Counted from the first letter of the stretch, positions 7,657 through 16,830 are shown. The stretch is DNA of 64,000 nt from Deltaproteobacteria bacterium (GCA_016219185.1 JACRBZ010000012.1:25381-89380); one strand, 5' to 3'. The notes: generated by a model not told the origin, from the letters alone. A program made the numbers and translations.

Positions 7657-9123
7657 GTGAAGGCAGAGATCCGAAAAACAGCTTCACGATTTCGTCATAC
7701 CATCGGCAAATACAGGGTTCAGCGCGGGAAACAGTGTAAAAGCTGCTCCGGTTGCGTGGTCACCTGTCCGCATGGGGTGCATTTCAAGGCGGGGACCCGC
7801 ATGGGAACGCCCAGGGACTATCTCTGTGTCGGTCCGGATGCGTGCCGGAGCCGGGACTGTTTCTGCGTGGAAAAATGTCCCAACCAGGCCCTGAACGTGG
7901 TGATCAATCCGCAGATAAAGGCTCTGGGCGATTTCCGCTGGACAGCGGATCTGCTCATGAGCACCTGGTATCAGGCTGAAACCGGAGAGCTTCCCACTGT
8001 GGACCTGGAATACCGGACCGGCAATTCCGGGGGCGGGTTTGACAAATTGCGGTTTCGATTTCCTGAAAAACCGCTTCAAGCCATTCCAGCGGATGAAATC
8101 GATACCAGCATTGATCTTAACAAGCGTGGGGACAACAGCCATCGCATCACCATTGCCCTTCCCCTGTATCAGGGCGGCATGTCGTTCGGGTCGGTCAGCG
8201 ACAGCACCATGGTGTCACGGGCCACGGCCGCCATGCTCTGGGGTACTTTCGGATGCACCGGCGAGGGGGGATATCCGGAGTTTCTCTATCCCTTTGACCG
8301 GCAGATGATCACCCAGGTGGCTACCGGGCTTTTCGGCGTCAAGGAAGAAACCATCCAGCGGGTGCGAATCGTCGAGTTCAAGTACGCTCAGGGCGCCAAG
8401 CCCGGCCTGGGGGGGCATCTTCTGGGAGACAAGGTGACCGATCGGGTGGCCAAAATGCGCGAGGCCGTCAAGGGCAGCGCCCTTTTTTCCCCGTTTCCGT
8501 TTCACAGCGTCTATTCCGTGGAAGATCACAAAAAACACGTGGACTGGATCAAGGCCATGAATCCCAAGGCCCTGGTGTCGGTCAAGGTTTCGACGCCGGC
8601 GGATGTGGATATGGTGGCCATCGGCAGTTATTATGCCGGTGCCCACATCGTGCATCTGGACGGCAGCTACGGCGGCACCGGCGCGGCTCCGGACATCGCC
8701 AAAAAGAACATTGCCATGCCGATTGAATACGCCATTCCCAAGGTGCATCGTTTTTTGGTGGAAGAAGGTGTGCGCGACAAGGTGACGCTCATTGCCAGCG
8801 GCGGCATTCGAACGGCTCACGATGTTCTGAAGGCCATTGCCCTGGGCGCGGACGGCGTGGTGGAGGGGACTGCCGGCTTGGTGGCGCTGGAATGCACCCG
8901 ATGCAGCTCCTGCGAAAGCGGGCGCGGCTGTCCGCGCGGCATTGCCACAACGGATCCGGAACTTGCCGAGTTGGTCACCGTGGACTGGGGCGCCCAGCGG
9001 GTTTACAACCTGTATGCGTCCTGGCGCAAACAGATCGTCGGCGTCCTTCAGCAGCTCGGCATGCGCAGCATTCGCGAACTGGTGGGCAGAACCGATTGCC
9101 TGCGCCATCTGGATTATAACTAA
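7657..9123 (+). CDS. Glutamate synthase FMN/3Fe-4S subunit with N-terminal ferredoxin domain
   Basis: Central catalytic subunit of an archaeal-type split glutamate synthase, forming glutamate from 2-oxoglutarate and ammonia. The 488 residues start with two Cys clusters (27, 30, 33, 37 and 57, 63, 68/70, 74) typical of 4Fe-4S ferredoxins. The synthase domain shows GAKPGLGGHLLGDKV (about 246), the FMN-loop GSYGGTGAAPD (about 336), IASGGIRTAHDVLKAIALGA and the 3Fe-4S motif CTRCSSCESGRGC (about 413-425). The start is GTG at 7657 with AAGGAG 10 nt upstream; no better ATG is in reach. No GltD-type NADPH subunit is present, so electrons may arrive by ferredoxin or through the MvhD protein at 5689. 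Confidence 0.9.
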   Translation: MKAEIRKTASRFRHTIGKYRVQRGKQCKSCSGCVVTCPHGVHFKAGTRMGTPRDYLCVGPDACRSRDCFCVEKCPNQALNVVINPQIKALGDFRWTADLLMSTWYQAETGELPTVDLEYRTGNSGGGFDKLRFRFPEKPLQAIPADEIDTSIDLNKRGDNSHRITIALPLYQGGMSFGSVSDSTMVSRATAAMLWGTFGCTGEGGYPEFLYPFDRQMITQVATGLFGVKEETIQRVRIVEFKYAQGAKPGLGGHLLGDKVTDRVAKMREAVKGSALFSPFPFHSVYSVEDHKKHVDWIKAMNPKALVSVKVSTPADVDMVAIGSYYAGAHIVHLDGSYGGTGAAPDIAKKNIAMPIEYAIPKVHRFLVEEGVRDKVTLIASGGIRTAHDVLKAIALGADGVVEGTAGLVALECTRCSSCESGRGCPRGIATTDPELAELVTVDWGAQRVYNLYASWRKQIVGVLQQLGMRSIRELVGRTDCLRHLDYN

Positions 9124-9132
9124 AACAGGCGA

Positions 9133-9199
9133 AAAGACCGGAGATATACGGGCTGACGGGATTCTGACGGCTTAAAACCATCAGCCCTCGGCGGTCTTT
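9133..9199 (+). other. Operon-internal stem-loop
   Basis: Outer arms AAAGACCG/CGGTCTTT (9133-9140, 9192-9199) and inner arms GGGCTGA/TCAGCCC (9150-9156, 9181-9187) form a two-part hairpin between two genes of the same operon. A related hairpin occurs in the next gap. A role in attenuation, processing or mRNA stability is inference. Confidence 0.5.
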
Positions 9200-9234
9200 A
9201 GCCTAAACACTTGCATTCTTATTGGAGATGGTCA

Positions 9235-11904
9235 ATGAGTACAACCAGCAAAGCACTTTCTGCTGCTGAAAGGATACTGGCCTCCCGGGAGCGGCTGATC
9301 CGGGAATATCCCCCGCTTTCCGGCGTCAAGGTTGAGGAGGAAGGGGGCTGCGGGGTCACGGGTTTTGCCTGTTCCATCCCCGTGGGCGGCAAGCATATTT
9401 TCGAGCCTTCCAAACAAATGCACAATCGCGGCAACGGCAAGGGCGGCGGCATTGCCGCGGTGGGATTTGTGCCGGAAGCCCTAGGGGTGACACCGGAAAT
9501 TCTGGGCAGCCATTACATGCTTCAGGTGGCCCTGATCGATCCCGGAGACAAGGCGGCTGCAAAGGCGGTTGAAGCGGAGTTTATTCATCCCTGGCTGGAT
9601 ATCGCCAAATCGGAAAAAATTCCCACGGTAGCCGATTATCGCGACATTCCCGGGCTTGACGTGCAGCCTCCGGATGTGATGCGTTATTTCGTCCGGGTGA
9701 AAAAAGATGTGCTGCGTGATTTCACGGCAAAAAATCATTTTGAGCACCTGAAACCCGGCCGGGCCGAAGACGAATTCATGTGCCAGAACGCATTCAAGCT
9801 AAACACCCGGTTTTATTCCACGCTTGGCGATAAAAAAGCATTTGTCATGTCCCACGGCAAGAACATGATGATTTTAAAGATCGTGGGATATGCGGAACTG
9901 GTGGCCAGCTATTATCAACTGGAAGATTTCAAGTCTCATATCTGGATTGCCCATCAGCGTTATCCGACCAAGGGCCGCGTGTGGCATCCGGGCGGGGCCC
10001 ACCCCTTCAGCGGCATGCATGAAGCCCTGGTTCACAACGGAGATTTCGCCAATTACCATTCGGTCTGCGAATACCTGAAACAGCGCAGCCTTTTTCCCCT
10101 GTTTCACACGGATACGGAAGCCTCGGTGCTGATGCTGGATCTGCTGAACCGGGTATATGAATATCCCCTGGAATACATCATCGAAGCCCTGGCACCCACC
10201 ACGGAAGCGGATTTTGATCAGCTTCCATTGGAGAAGCAAAAGATTTACCGGGCGATTCAGGCAGCCCACATTCACGGGTCGCCGGACGGTCCCTGGTTTT
10301 TCATCATTGCCAGAAATGATCCTTATCAGAAACAATTCCAGTTGATCGGCATCACGGATACGGCCATGCTGCGGCCTCAGGTGTTTGCGCTCCAGGAAGG
10401 GGAAGTACAGATCGGGCTGGTGTGTTCGGAAAAACAGGCCATCGATGCCACGCTCGACAGCCTGTCCAAGGAAGATCCGCGTTTTTGTCCGGTCTGCGAC
10501 AAGTACTGGAATGCCCGCGGCGGCAGCCATACGGATGGCGGCACCTTTGTCTTTACCGTCAAGCCGGAAAACGGCGCAATGCGCCTGACCTGTTCCGATA
10601 AATTCGGAAACGTTCAGACCCTGGCTGAAAACCAGAAATGCTGCGATGCGACCGCAACGGTTACAACACCCTCACAAGAGGGGGAAATCCGCGGCAACCT
10701 TTCCCTTCAGTTCAGCCAGGGCCGGATCGAAGAAATGTTCGCATATCTGGCCGGCGGCGTTCCGCTCTGGGATTACAACACCTTCCGCTGGGCCTGCGCG
10801 GAGCTTGTTCGGACAGCCGGAGGCAGCGATTCGGCCAAGGCCGTGGCCATCGAAGTCCTGACGCTTTTGAATGACCGCAGATTTCCCACGGGAGATAAAA
10901 AACGCGCCTGGATCTTATGGATCGTCCGCGGCGGCCTTCGTGAGATTTTTGCCGCAACTCCGGATTTGAATCAGCCGGCGGGCGGGCGATATCGTTACAT
11001 TGATTTCAAGACCCGGGACTTGTTGCGCGAGCCCCGGGGCGGTGAGGAAATCCTGGTGGTGTATACCCGGGAATTTGAACCCGAAGGCGACGACTGTGAT
11101 GCGCGCCTGCTCTGCGAAGCCTATTTCAAGGGCTGGAAACGCTTCATCGTTTACGGTTACCGGGGCCAGCGCTTTACCGGAAACGGATTCGGGCCCAACA
11201 CCTGGGATGTGCGGATCGATGTCTACGGCAGTTCCGGAGACTATCTGGCTTCCGGTATCGACGGCATGGAAATCAATGTTCACGGCAATGCCCAGGATCA
11301 GCTCGGTCAGATCATGAAGGACGGAAAGCTTGCGGTGTTCGGCGATGTGGGCCAGACCTTCATGTACGGCGCCAAGGGCGGATCGGTCTATGTGATGGGA
11401 AATGCCGCGGGTCGCCCGCTTATCAATGCCGTGGGTCGGCCGCGTGTGGTGATTAATGGCACGGCCCTCGATTACCTTGCGGAATCCTTCATGGCCGGAG
11501 ATCCCCATAATGGCGGCGGTTTCGTGATTCTAAACGGCATGGCGTTTGCCGATGACGGCAGCCTGAAGGAATTGCCCACGCCCTATCCGGGTTCCAACCT
11601 CTTTTCACTGGCATCCGGGGGAGCGATATTTGCGCGCGATCCCCACCGCAAGCTTTTGGAGGATCAACTGAACGGCGGCGAGTTTGCGGAATTCACGGAT
11701 GCGGACTGGAACCTGATTCTGCCTTTCCTGGAAGAGAACGAGCGGCTTTTCGGCATTTCCATTGAAAAAGATATTCTCACCGTTAATGGTAGCCTGCGAA
11801 AGCCATCGGAAGTCTATCGCAGGGTCAAGGCCGTGCAGCTCACGGTGCTTACCGGGGTTCAGAAAAAGTCCGATCCGGCGCTGGAAATGGCAGCCGATAT
11901 ATAA
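9235..11904 (+). CDS. Glutamate synthase glutaminase (GATase II) fused to GXGXG domain
   Basis: 889 residues combining the N-terminal class II glutamine amidotransferase and the C-terminal GXGXG beta-helix domain of glutamate synthase, with the FMN domain supplied separately by the gene at 7657. Cys39 in GGCGVTGFA is the likely N-terminal nucleophile after removal of a short propeptide. HQRYPTKGRVWHPGGAHPFSG and HNGDFANYHSV match the glutaminase domain. The C-terminus has GNGFGPNTWDVRIDVYGSSG to VVINGTALDYLAESFMAG, the repeating beta-helix. The ATG at 9235 is preferred over the in-frame TTG at 9211 because GGAG sits 8 nt before it. It releases ammonia from glutamine for the synthase subunit, or for the whole MvhD-GltB complex. 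Confidence 0.88.
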   Translation: MSTTSKALSAAERILASRERLIREYPPLSGVKVEEEGGCGVTGFACSIPVGGKHIFEPSKQMHNRGNGKGGGIAAVGFVPEALGVTPEILGSHYMLQVALIDPGDKAAAKAVEAEFIHPWLDIAKSEKIPTVADYRDIPGLDVQPPDVMRYFVRVKKDVLRDFTAKNHFEHLKPGRAEDEFMCQNAFKLNTRFYSTLGDKKAFVMSHGKNMMILKIVGYAELVASYYQLEDFKSHIWIAHQRYPTKGRVWHPGGAHPFSGMHEALVHNGDFANYHSVCEYLKQRSLFPLFHTDTEASVLMLDLLNRVYEYPLEYIIEALAPTTEADFDQLPLEKQKIYRAIQAAHIHGSPDGPWFFIIARNDPYQKQFQLIGITDTAMLRPQVFALQEGEVQIGLVCSEKQAIDATLDSLSKEDPRFCPVCDKYWNARGGSHTDGGTFVFTVKPENGAMRLTCSDKFGNVQTLAENQKCCDATATVTTPSQEGEIRGNLSLQFSQGRIEEMFAYLAGGVPLWDYNTFRWACAELVRTAGGSDSAKAVAIEVLTLLNDRRFPTGDKKRAWILWIVRGGLREIFAATPDLNQPAGGRYRYIDFKTRDLLREPRGGEEILVVYTREFEPEGDDCDARLLCEAYFKGWKRFIVYGYRGQRFTGNGFGPNTWDVRIDVYGSSGDYLASGIDGMEINVHGNAQDQLGQIMKDGKLAVFGDVGQTFMYGAKGGSVYVMGNAAGRPLINAVGRPRVVINGTALDYLAESFMAGDPHNGGGFVILNGMAFADDGSLKELPTPYPGSNLFSLASGGAIFARDPHRKLLEDQLNGGEFAEFTDADWNLILPFLEENERLFGISIEKDILTVNGSLRKPSEVYRRVKAVQLTVLTGVQKKSDPALEMAADI

Positions 11905-11910
11905 GGATGG

Positions 11911-11950
11911 GCCGGAGGCAAAAGGGTTATACCCTTCAGCCTTCGGTCTT
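11911..11950 (+). other. Operon-internal stem-loop before metV
   Basis: Arms GCCGGAGGC (11911-11919) and GCCTTCGGT (11939-11947) enclose a second palindrome AAGGGT-TAT-ACCCTT (11922-11936), followed by TTT. It could be a weak attenuator or an RNA-processing site between the glutaminase gene and metV. The strand TTCAGCCTTCGGTCTTT resembles that of the loop at 9133-9199 and one at 41.9 kb. Confidence 0.5.
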
Positions 11951-11980
11951 TCAGCCTAATAATTTATACGAGGTGTTGAA

Positions 11981-12646
11981 ATGATCGTAGCGGAAAGAAA
12001 ACCATTTGATGAAATCAAAACCATGCTCGCCGGCTGCCGGAAAGTCTTCATTCTGGGCTGCGATACCTGCGTGAGCGTTTGCATGGCGGGCGGGAAAAAA
12101 GAAGTCGGGCTTCTGGCTTCCCAGCTTCGCATGAGCTTTAAAAAAGACGGCAAGGACATCCAGATCGATGAAGATACGGTGGAGCGCCAGTGCAACCGCG
12201 AATACATGGAACTTGTGCTGAACAAGCTTCAGGATTATGACCTCGTGGTTTCAATGGCCTGCGGTGCCGGGGTCCAGCTTCTTGCGGATCTCTCGGAGCC
12301 GCTTCAGATTCTTCCCGGCGTCAACACGCGTTTTATCGGCATGACGCCGAAGGACGGCACCTGGGAAGAGCGCTGCCGGGCCTGCGGGGATTGTGTTCTG
12401 GGGGAAACCGCCGGCATCTGTCCGGTGACGGTCTGCGCCAAGGGCATTTTAAACGGCCCCTGCGGCGGCACCGATCACGGCAAATGCGAAGTGGATAAGG
12501 AAAAGAACTGCGCCTGGACCCTGATCTATCGGCGCCTTGAGAAAATGGGCAAACTCGATAATATCCGGAAGGATTTTCCGCCGCGCAACCACCTGGTTCA
12601 GTGTCATCCGGCAAAGCAGGTGCACGAAGTTTACAAAGGAGAATAA
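11981..12646 (+). CDS. metV: MetV, zinc/iron-sulfur partner of methylenetetrahydrofolate reductase
   Basis: 221 residues of the MTHFR C-terminal (MetV) family. Cys-rich segments GCDTCVSVCMAGGKKEVGLL (about 26-45) and CRACGDCVLGETAGICPVTVC (about 130-150) supply the metal and Fe-S ligands described for MetV of acetogens. MetV forms a complex with MetF and links it to other electron carriers. GAGGTG precedes the ATG by 6 nt. The metF start lies 4 nt after its stop codon. In Moorella, MetVF is encoded with HdrABC and MvhD; here HdrABC is replaced by GltB-like proteins. Confidence 0.9.
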   Translation: MIVAERKPFDEIKTMLAGCRKVFILGCDTCVSVCMAGGKKEVGLLASQLRMSFKKDGKDIQIDEDTVERQCNREYMELVLNKLQDYDLVVSMACGAGVQLLADLSEPLQILPGVNTRFIGMTPKDGTWEERCRACGDCVLGETAGICPVTVCAKGILNGPCGGTDHGKCEVDKEKNCAWTLIYRRLEKMGKLDNIRKDFPPRNHLVQCHPAKQVHEVYKGE

Positions 12647-12649
12647 AAG

Positions 12650-13534
12650 ATGGCTGTTTCGTTCAAAGACGCACTTCAATCCGGGGATTTCATTGTCACC
12701 GCGGAAGTCGGCCCGCCCAAGGGAACCGATATCTCGGAGATGAAAGAACACATTTCGCTGCTGAAAGACAAGGTCCACGGCATCAATATGACGGATAATC
12801 AGAGCTCGGTGATGCGACTGTCATCTCTGGTGGGATGCCACATCATCAAGGAAATGGGCGGGGTCCCCATTTTGCAGATGACCGGAAGGGACCGCAACCG
12901 CATGGCGCTTCAGTCCGACCTCTTGAGCGCCAGTGTGCTGGGGATCGATACGGTGTTGTGCCTGACCGGAGATCACATTACGCTGGGGGATCACAAGAAG
13001 GCCAAGCCGGTTCATGACCTGGAATCGGTTCAGATCCTGAAAGCCGTCAGAACCCTGGAATCCGGAATGGACATTGGCGGAAATCCGCTGAAAGGCGCGC
13101 CGAAATTTTGCGCCGGCGCTGTGGTTACCCCCGAGGCGGATCCCATTGAGCCGCAACTGATGAAATTTGAGAAAAAAGTCCGGGCAGGCGCGGAATTCTT
13201 CCAGACCCAGGCGGTTTACGACCTGGATGCCTTTAAACGCTTCATGGACTATGCCGGAAAATTCGATGTGAAGATTCTGGCAGGGATCGTGCTGTTGACG
13301 TCCGCGCGCATGGCGACCTACATGAACCAGAACGTGGCCGGCATTTATGTGCCGGATAACCTGGTTGCGGAAATTGCCGGCGCGCCCAAGGGCGGAGCCC
13401 TGCAGAAAGGCATTGAAATTGCCGGCCGGATGATCCGCAAGATCAAGGAAGAAGGCATTGCCCACGGTGTTCACATCATGGCCATCGGTAAGGAAACGGC
13501 CGTGCCCGACATCCTGCAGGCAGCCAATCTGTAA
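12650..13534 (+). CDS. metF: 5,10-methylenetetrahydrofolate reductase
   Basis: Reduces methylene-THF to methyl-THF, the last step of the methyl branch of the Wood-Ljungdahl pathway and also the source of methyl groups for methionine and for corrinoid proteins. 294 residues, a normal length for the short bacterial form, covering the whole FAD-binding TIM barrel: FIVTAEVGPPKGTD at the start with the conserved Glu, then CLTGDHITLGDHKKAKPVHD and AGAEFFQTQAVYDLDAFKRF. AAGGAG overlaps the end of metV. It is the last gene of the operon and is followed by a strong terminator. A link to mercury methylation through methyl-THF is possible because hgcAB is in the same window. Confidence 0.95.
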   Translation: MAVSFKDALQSGDFIVTAEVGPPKGTDISEMKEHISLLKDKVHGINMTDNQSSVMRLSSLVGCHIIKEMGGVPILQMTGRDRNRMALQSDLLSASVLGIDTVLCLTGDHITLGDHKKAKPVHDLESVQILKAVRTLESGMDIGGNPLKGAPKFCAGAVVTPEADPIEPQLMKFEKKVRAGAEFFQTQAVYDLDAFKRFMDYAGKFDVKILAGIVLLTSARMATYMNQNVAGIYVPDNLVAEIAGAPKGGALQKGIEIAGRMIRKIKEEGIAHGVHIMAIGKETAVPDILQAANL

Positions 13535-13560
13535 TTTTTAGACACAATACCCGCATGCAA

Positions 13561-13605
13561 AGCCAGACTTGGAAAATCTGAAAATTTTCCAAGTCTGGCT
13601 TTTTT
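13561..13605 (+). terminator. Strong rho-independent terminator after metF
   Basis: Perfect 17-bp arms, AGCCAGACTTGGAAAAT (13561-13577) and its complement (13584-13600), with a 6-nt loop and five T after it. It ends the operon that starts at 5689. On the other strand the stem is preceded by As only in part, so it may also serve the minus-strand usp gene weakly. Confidence 0.95.
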
Positions 13606-13718
13606 AATTCAGCAAGCCTGAACTACTGTAGCCGTATGGAAATACCATAAAAAGCCACCATCGTGAAAGCGTTTGAAATTATAACAAATTGAATTTTTGG
13701 AAGATTGTAAATGAAGAG

Positions 13719-14150
13719 CTATATATTTCGGGTTCGGATTACCAACATGGGCCGGTCGATTTTTTGCATGATGCCAGCAGTCACACTGCCATAAAATACC
13801 CGAGATAGCCCGCTCCGGCCATGACTGGCGATGGCGATCAGATCCGCATTTTCCCTCTGGGCAACTGACAGGATAGTTTCCACCGCATCCCCCATTTCGA
13901 CAAAGCAAATGGATTCAATTCCCTTTTTTTGAAAACCCTCCTGAATGCTGGCAAGATATTTACCGAATATTTCTTTCTTTTTATCATAATCCAAGATGTA
14001 ATCATCTGCGTGAGTGATGGCTTCATGAACGGTCCAAACCTGAAGGAAAATAACTCTTGACTTTAACAGCAGGGCTAGATTTTCAACATGGGGAAGAATA
14101 GTCTCGGCTCTGGTAGAACCGTCCAAAGGTACCAATATTGTTTGATACAT
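13719..14150 (-). CDS. Universal stress protein, UspA family
   Basis: 143 residues with the full UspA fold: MYQTILVPLDGST at the start and the ATP-binding loop G-x2-G-x9-G-S (HGRSGLSRVFYGSVT) near the C-terminus, so a nucleotide-binding type is expected. I start at the second ATG (14150) because the first, at 14162, is itself part of the sequence ATGGAGGT that supplies the Shine-Dalgarno. The gene stands alone, convergent with the metF operon. The neighbour upstream on the same strand across a 150-bp gap is a CoA-transferase-GNAT fusion, so both may respond to energy stress. Confidence 0.93.
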   Translation of the reverse strand: MYQTILVPLDGSTRAETILPHVENLALLLKSRVIFLQVWTVHEAITHADDYILDYDKKKEIFGKYLASIQEGFQKKGIESICFVEMGDAVETILSVAQRENADLIAIASHGRSGLSRVFYGSVTAGIMQKIDRPMLVIRTRNI

Positions 14151-14302
14151 AAATACCTCCATTCCGAGTTATCGAATTGTGAATAGGACTTTAGCTGTCT
14201 GTTTAGCGTTCGAACAAATTTTTGGAATGTCAACAATATTTATATGATCATGCATCAATTTTTCGGTTAAATCAAGTTTCGAATTGTTTTGGTATCCTTT
14301 TT

Positions 14303-16183
14303 TTAACCTACCTCACCATCATCGAAGTAGCACTCAAGTTTGAGCCCTTCGGACCCATACTGGCTTTTCACGGGATAAGGGAGCGATTTAAATAAGTTGA
14401 TCATTTTTTTATTTTGAGGGTTTGTGTAGGCAATCAGTCCGGAGATACCGTTTTCCTTGGCAGCCTTGGCTAATTTCGCGATGACACGTCTGGCGATACC
14501 TTTTCCCTGATATTTCCTGTTGACTGAAAACGCCACCTCAGACATGTTCAATTCGGGCAGATACATGCTTTCCCCAACGGCTATTACCCGACCGAAACCA
14601 AACTCCCCAACCAGCGCAAGGATTGTCAGATCCTTTATATAGTCGATTTTGCTCCGCTGTTCGGTTTCAGGTAGACCAAAAATGGTTTTTTCATTAAAAA
14701 AACGGGAAAGGACGTCTTCCTTCTCAAGATTGTAGTAATGCTCCTGAATTCGCCGCTCATCGACGGGTTTGGATGGACGGATGGTAACCGAAATACCCTC
14801 TGTTTCCATGACTTCTTCCATCCAAACCGGGTACACACCTCGGACCGCTTCCCCTAAAGATCGGTCGGTCCCGATGAGTCCTCTTTCTTTCGCAGCATCG
14901 AAAAGCTGCTGCCGAAAATCCGGGTGAGCGATTTCAATCATGGCCATTGCCCGCTCCTGAAGGCTTTTTCCAAAAAGGTTGACCACGCCGTATTCGGTTA
15001 CCACATATTGAGCGTCCCCACGGGGTACCACGCAGGCTGCATCATCCAGGTTGGGAACAATCCGGCTTTGACTGCCATCTTCGGAGGTGCTCAGCAAAAT
15101 CATGATTGATTTCCCGCCCGCGGATCGTCTGGAACCCTGGACGAAATCAGAAATCCCTGTTATACCCGTAAAATAAGTGCGAGCCGAGGACTCAGCCGTC
15201 ACCTGACCCGTTAAATCGATGGCATGAGCCGTATTCATCGATGTCATCCGGTGATGCTGGCGAATGATGAACGGATCATTCACGTAATTGGAGGGATGAA
15301 AATCCACCGCGGGATTGTCATTGATGAATTCATAAAGGTTCGTCGATCCGATGGCGGCAGATGCAACGATTTTTCCTTCGTTGAGTCCTTTTTTCCGATT
15401 GTTGATGATCCCCATGGAATAAAGATGCATGATGTCATCGGTAATATACTGGGAATGAATCCCCAAGTCGTTTTTATCGGATAGAGCATTCAGTGCTGCC
15501 TGTGAAGCAGCATCAAGACCGATTTGAAGCGTAGCACCATCCTCAATCAGCCGTGCGATGTGTTCCCCGATCCGGGATGTGGCGTCGGACTGGGTTTGAG
15601 ATGGAACAGTGAGAACATCTTCTTCGTGTTCGACAATGATATCCACGTCATTCATATGGATGAAACTTCTCCCCAGCACCCTGGGCATTCGGGGATTCAC
15701 CTGAGCAATGACGATATCTGCTGAATTAGCGGCAGCCAATGTCACATCCACGGATACCCCCAGACTCATCCAACCAAAGTCGTCCGGCGGACTCGTCTGA
15801 ATAAGTGCGACATCAATCGGAAGTTTTCGGCTTAAAAACAAATCCGGCACTTCGGACAAGTTAAGCGGGGTGATGAAACGGCGGTTCGGAATCATGGACC
15901 CGGCTCTGGCAGCACCAAGGTAAATAATCCGGACATTTCGGCTGTACATTTCAGATTTACGGTAAAGATCCGCCATGGCCGGCGTTTCAAAACTCATCAA
16001 CCGGACAAGTTCCAAGCCTGTCAAGCCTCCTCCCGTTTCGTTCAGTGCGCGAACGAGTTCCTGTGGCTCCCCACAGGCCGATCCTATAAAAATCCGCTGT
16101 CCCGAACGAATCTTCTTAATGGCCTCGGATGCTTTCAGGCGTTTAGTCAAATAACTGTCTGCCCAATATAATGACGTTATCAC
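14303..16183 (-). CDS. Acetyl-CoA hydrolase/CoA-transferase-like domain fused to GNAT acetyltransferase
   Basis: 626 residues. Residues about 15-435 resemble class I CoA-transferases of the acetyl-CoA hydrolase/4-hydroxybutyrate CoA-transferase group (RIFIGSACGEPQELV, VALIQTSPPDDFGWMSLGVSVD, YVVTEYGVVNLFGKS). Residues about 470-620 form a GNAT domain (SEVAFSVNRKYQGKGIARRV, the acetyl-CoA pyrophosphate loop). At the position where this family has its catalytic Glu (usually GIHTE) the protein has Gln245 in LGIHSQYITDD, and the Gly-rich loop before it reads IGLDAASQAAL, so thioester chemistry is doubtful. The start is GTG at 16183 with AAAGGAAA upstream. A paralogue with the same fusion and the same Gln lies at 26445-28331. 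Confidence 0.85.
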   Translation of the reverse strand: MITSLYWADSYLTKRLKASEAIKKIRSGQRIFIGSACGEPQELVRALNETGGGLTGLELVRLMSFETPAMADLYRKSEMYSRNVRIIYLGAARAGSMIPNRRFITPLNLSEVPDLFLSRKLPIDVALIQTSPPDDFGWMSLGVSVDVTLAAANSADIVIAQVNPRMPRVLGRSFIHMNDVDIIVEHEEDVLTVPSQTQSDATSRIGEHIARLIEDGATLQIGLDAASQAALNALSDKNDLGIHSQYITDDIMHLYSMGIINNRKKGLNEGKIVASAAIGSTNLYEFINDNPAVDFHPSNYVNDPFIIRQHHRMTSMNTAHAIDLTGQVTAESSARTYFTGITGISDFVQGSRRSAGGKSIMILLSTSEDGSQSRIVPNLDDAACVVPRGDAQYVVTEYGVVNLFGKSLQERAMAMIEIAHPDFRQQLFDAAKERGLIGTDRSLGEAVRGVYPVWMEEVMETEGISVTIRPSKPVDERRIQEHYYNLEKEDVLSRFFNEKTIFGLPETEQRSKIDYIKDLTILALVGEFGFGRVIAVGESMYLPELNMSEVAFSVNRKYQGKGIARRVIAKLAKAAKENGISGLIAYTNPQNKKMINLFKSLPYPVKSQYGSEGLKLECYFDDGEVG

Positions 16184-16315
16184 TCAATTTTCCTTTCAAT
16201 TATATACTCGTCTAAATATCTTTGAGGAAAAGCCTTATCGAAGAGATATTCCTTTCCATGGCGCTGGCCTCCAAAGGCTTGACAGCCGGATGGGGTAAAT
16301 AAGCTCTAAGCAGAT

Positions 16316-16830
16316 TTGAAAATGGAGGCATCAGGCTATCTCTGCATAGCCAGGACATGGTCGGTCACAATTCCTGCCAAAATGTATCTGATTATAAAAG
16401 CAATCAGGTACAGACCGCAACGGATAATTCACCTGGTCCTATACTTCCGAACGGTTCTGTTCCGATGCCCTTGCTCATGGTGGCCAGGTGGAGATCCGGG
16501 GATGATGCAGTTTTTATGTTAAGGAGTGCAAAAGCTATATCGGCAGGAATCCCAAAACCGCATCATCAGCCCGGAATGCACCGGGTGCATGGATTGCGCG
16601 GCCATTTGCCCGGTACCGGACACCTTGAAGCTAACAACCCATGGCAGGGCCTGGACTGCGCTGACGCTTGGGGTAACAATTTTTTCATGTTCACCGTAAG
16701 CGTTCTTGCCGCCCGCATAACGGGCCACTGGCAAGGCATGGTGACGGAGAGGCAATTCTGGTTACAGCTTCTGTCCATAGATTCATCCGAATTCACCCAT
16801 CCGGGGGTTGAAAAGAAACAGGGGCGATAA
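16316..16830 (+). pseudogene. Decayed NapH/MauN-like 4Fe-4S membrane ferredoxin
   Basis: Reading one plus-strand frame gives CP...GMMQFLC, a TAA stop at 16520-16522, then KLYRQESQNRIISPECTGCM and DCAAICPVPDTLKL, a 4Fe-4S motif CxxCxxCxxxCP, followed by hydrophobic ALTLGVTIF and a stop. The continuation FMFTVSVLAARITGHWQGMV is in another frame and begins at the run of six T at about 16680. Adding one T would join the two. The last part of a NapH-like protein (Cys-rich domain, membrane helix, short tail) is thus present with one stop and one frameshift. The region before about 16440 is too decayed to read. A sequencing error could explain the frameshift but not the stop. Confidence 0.6.
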
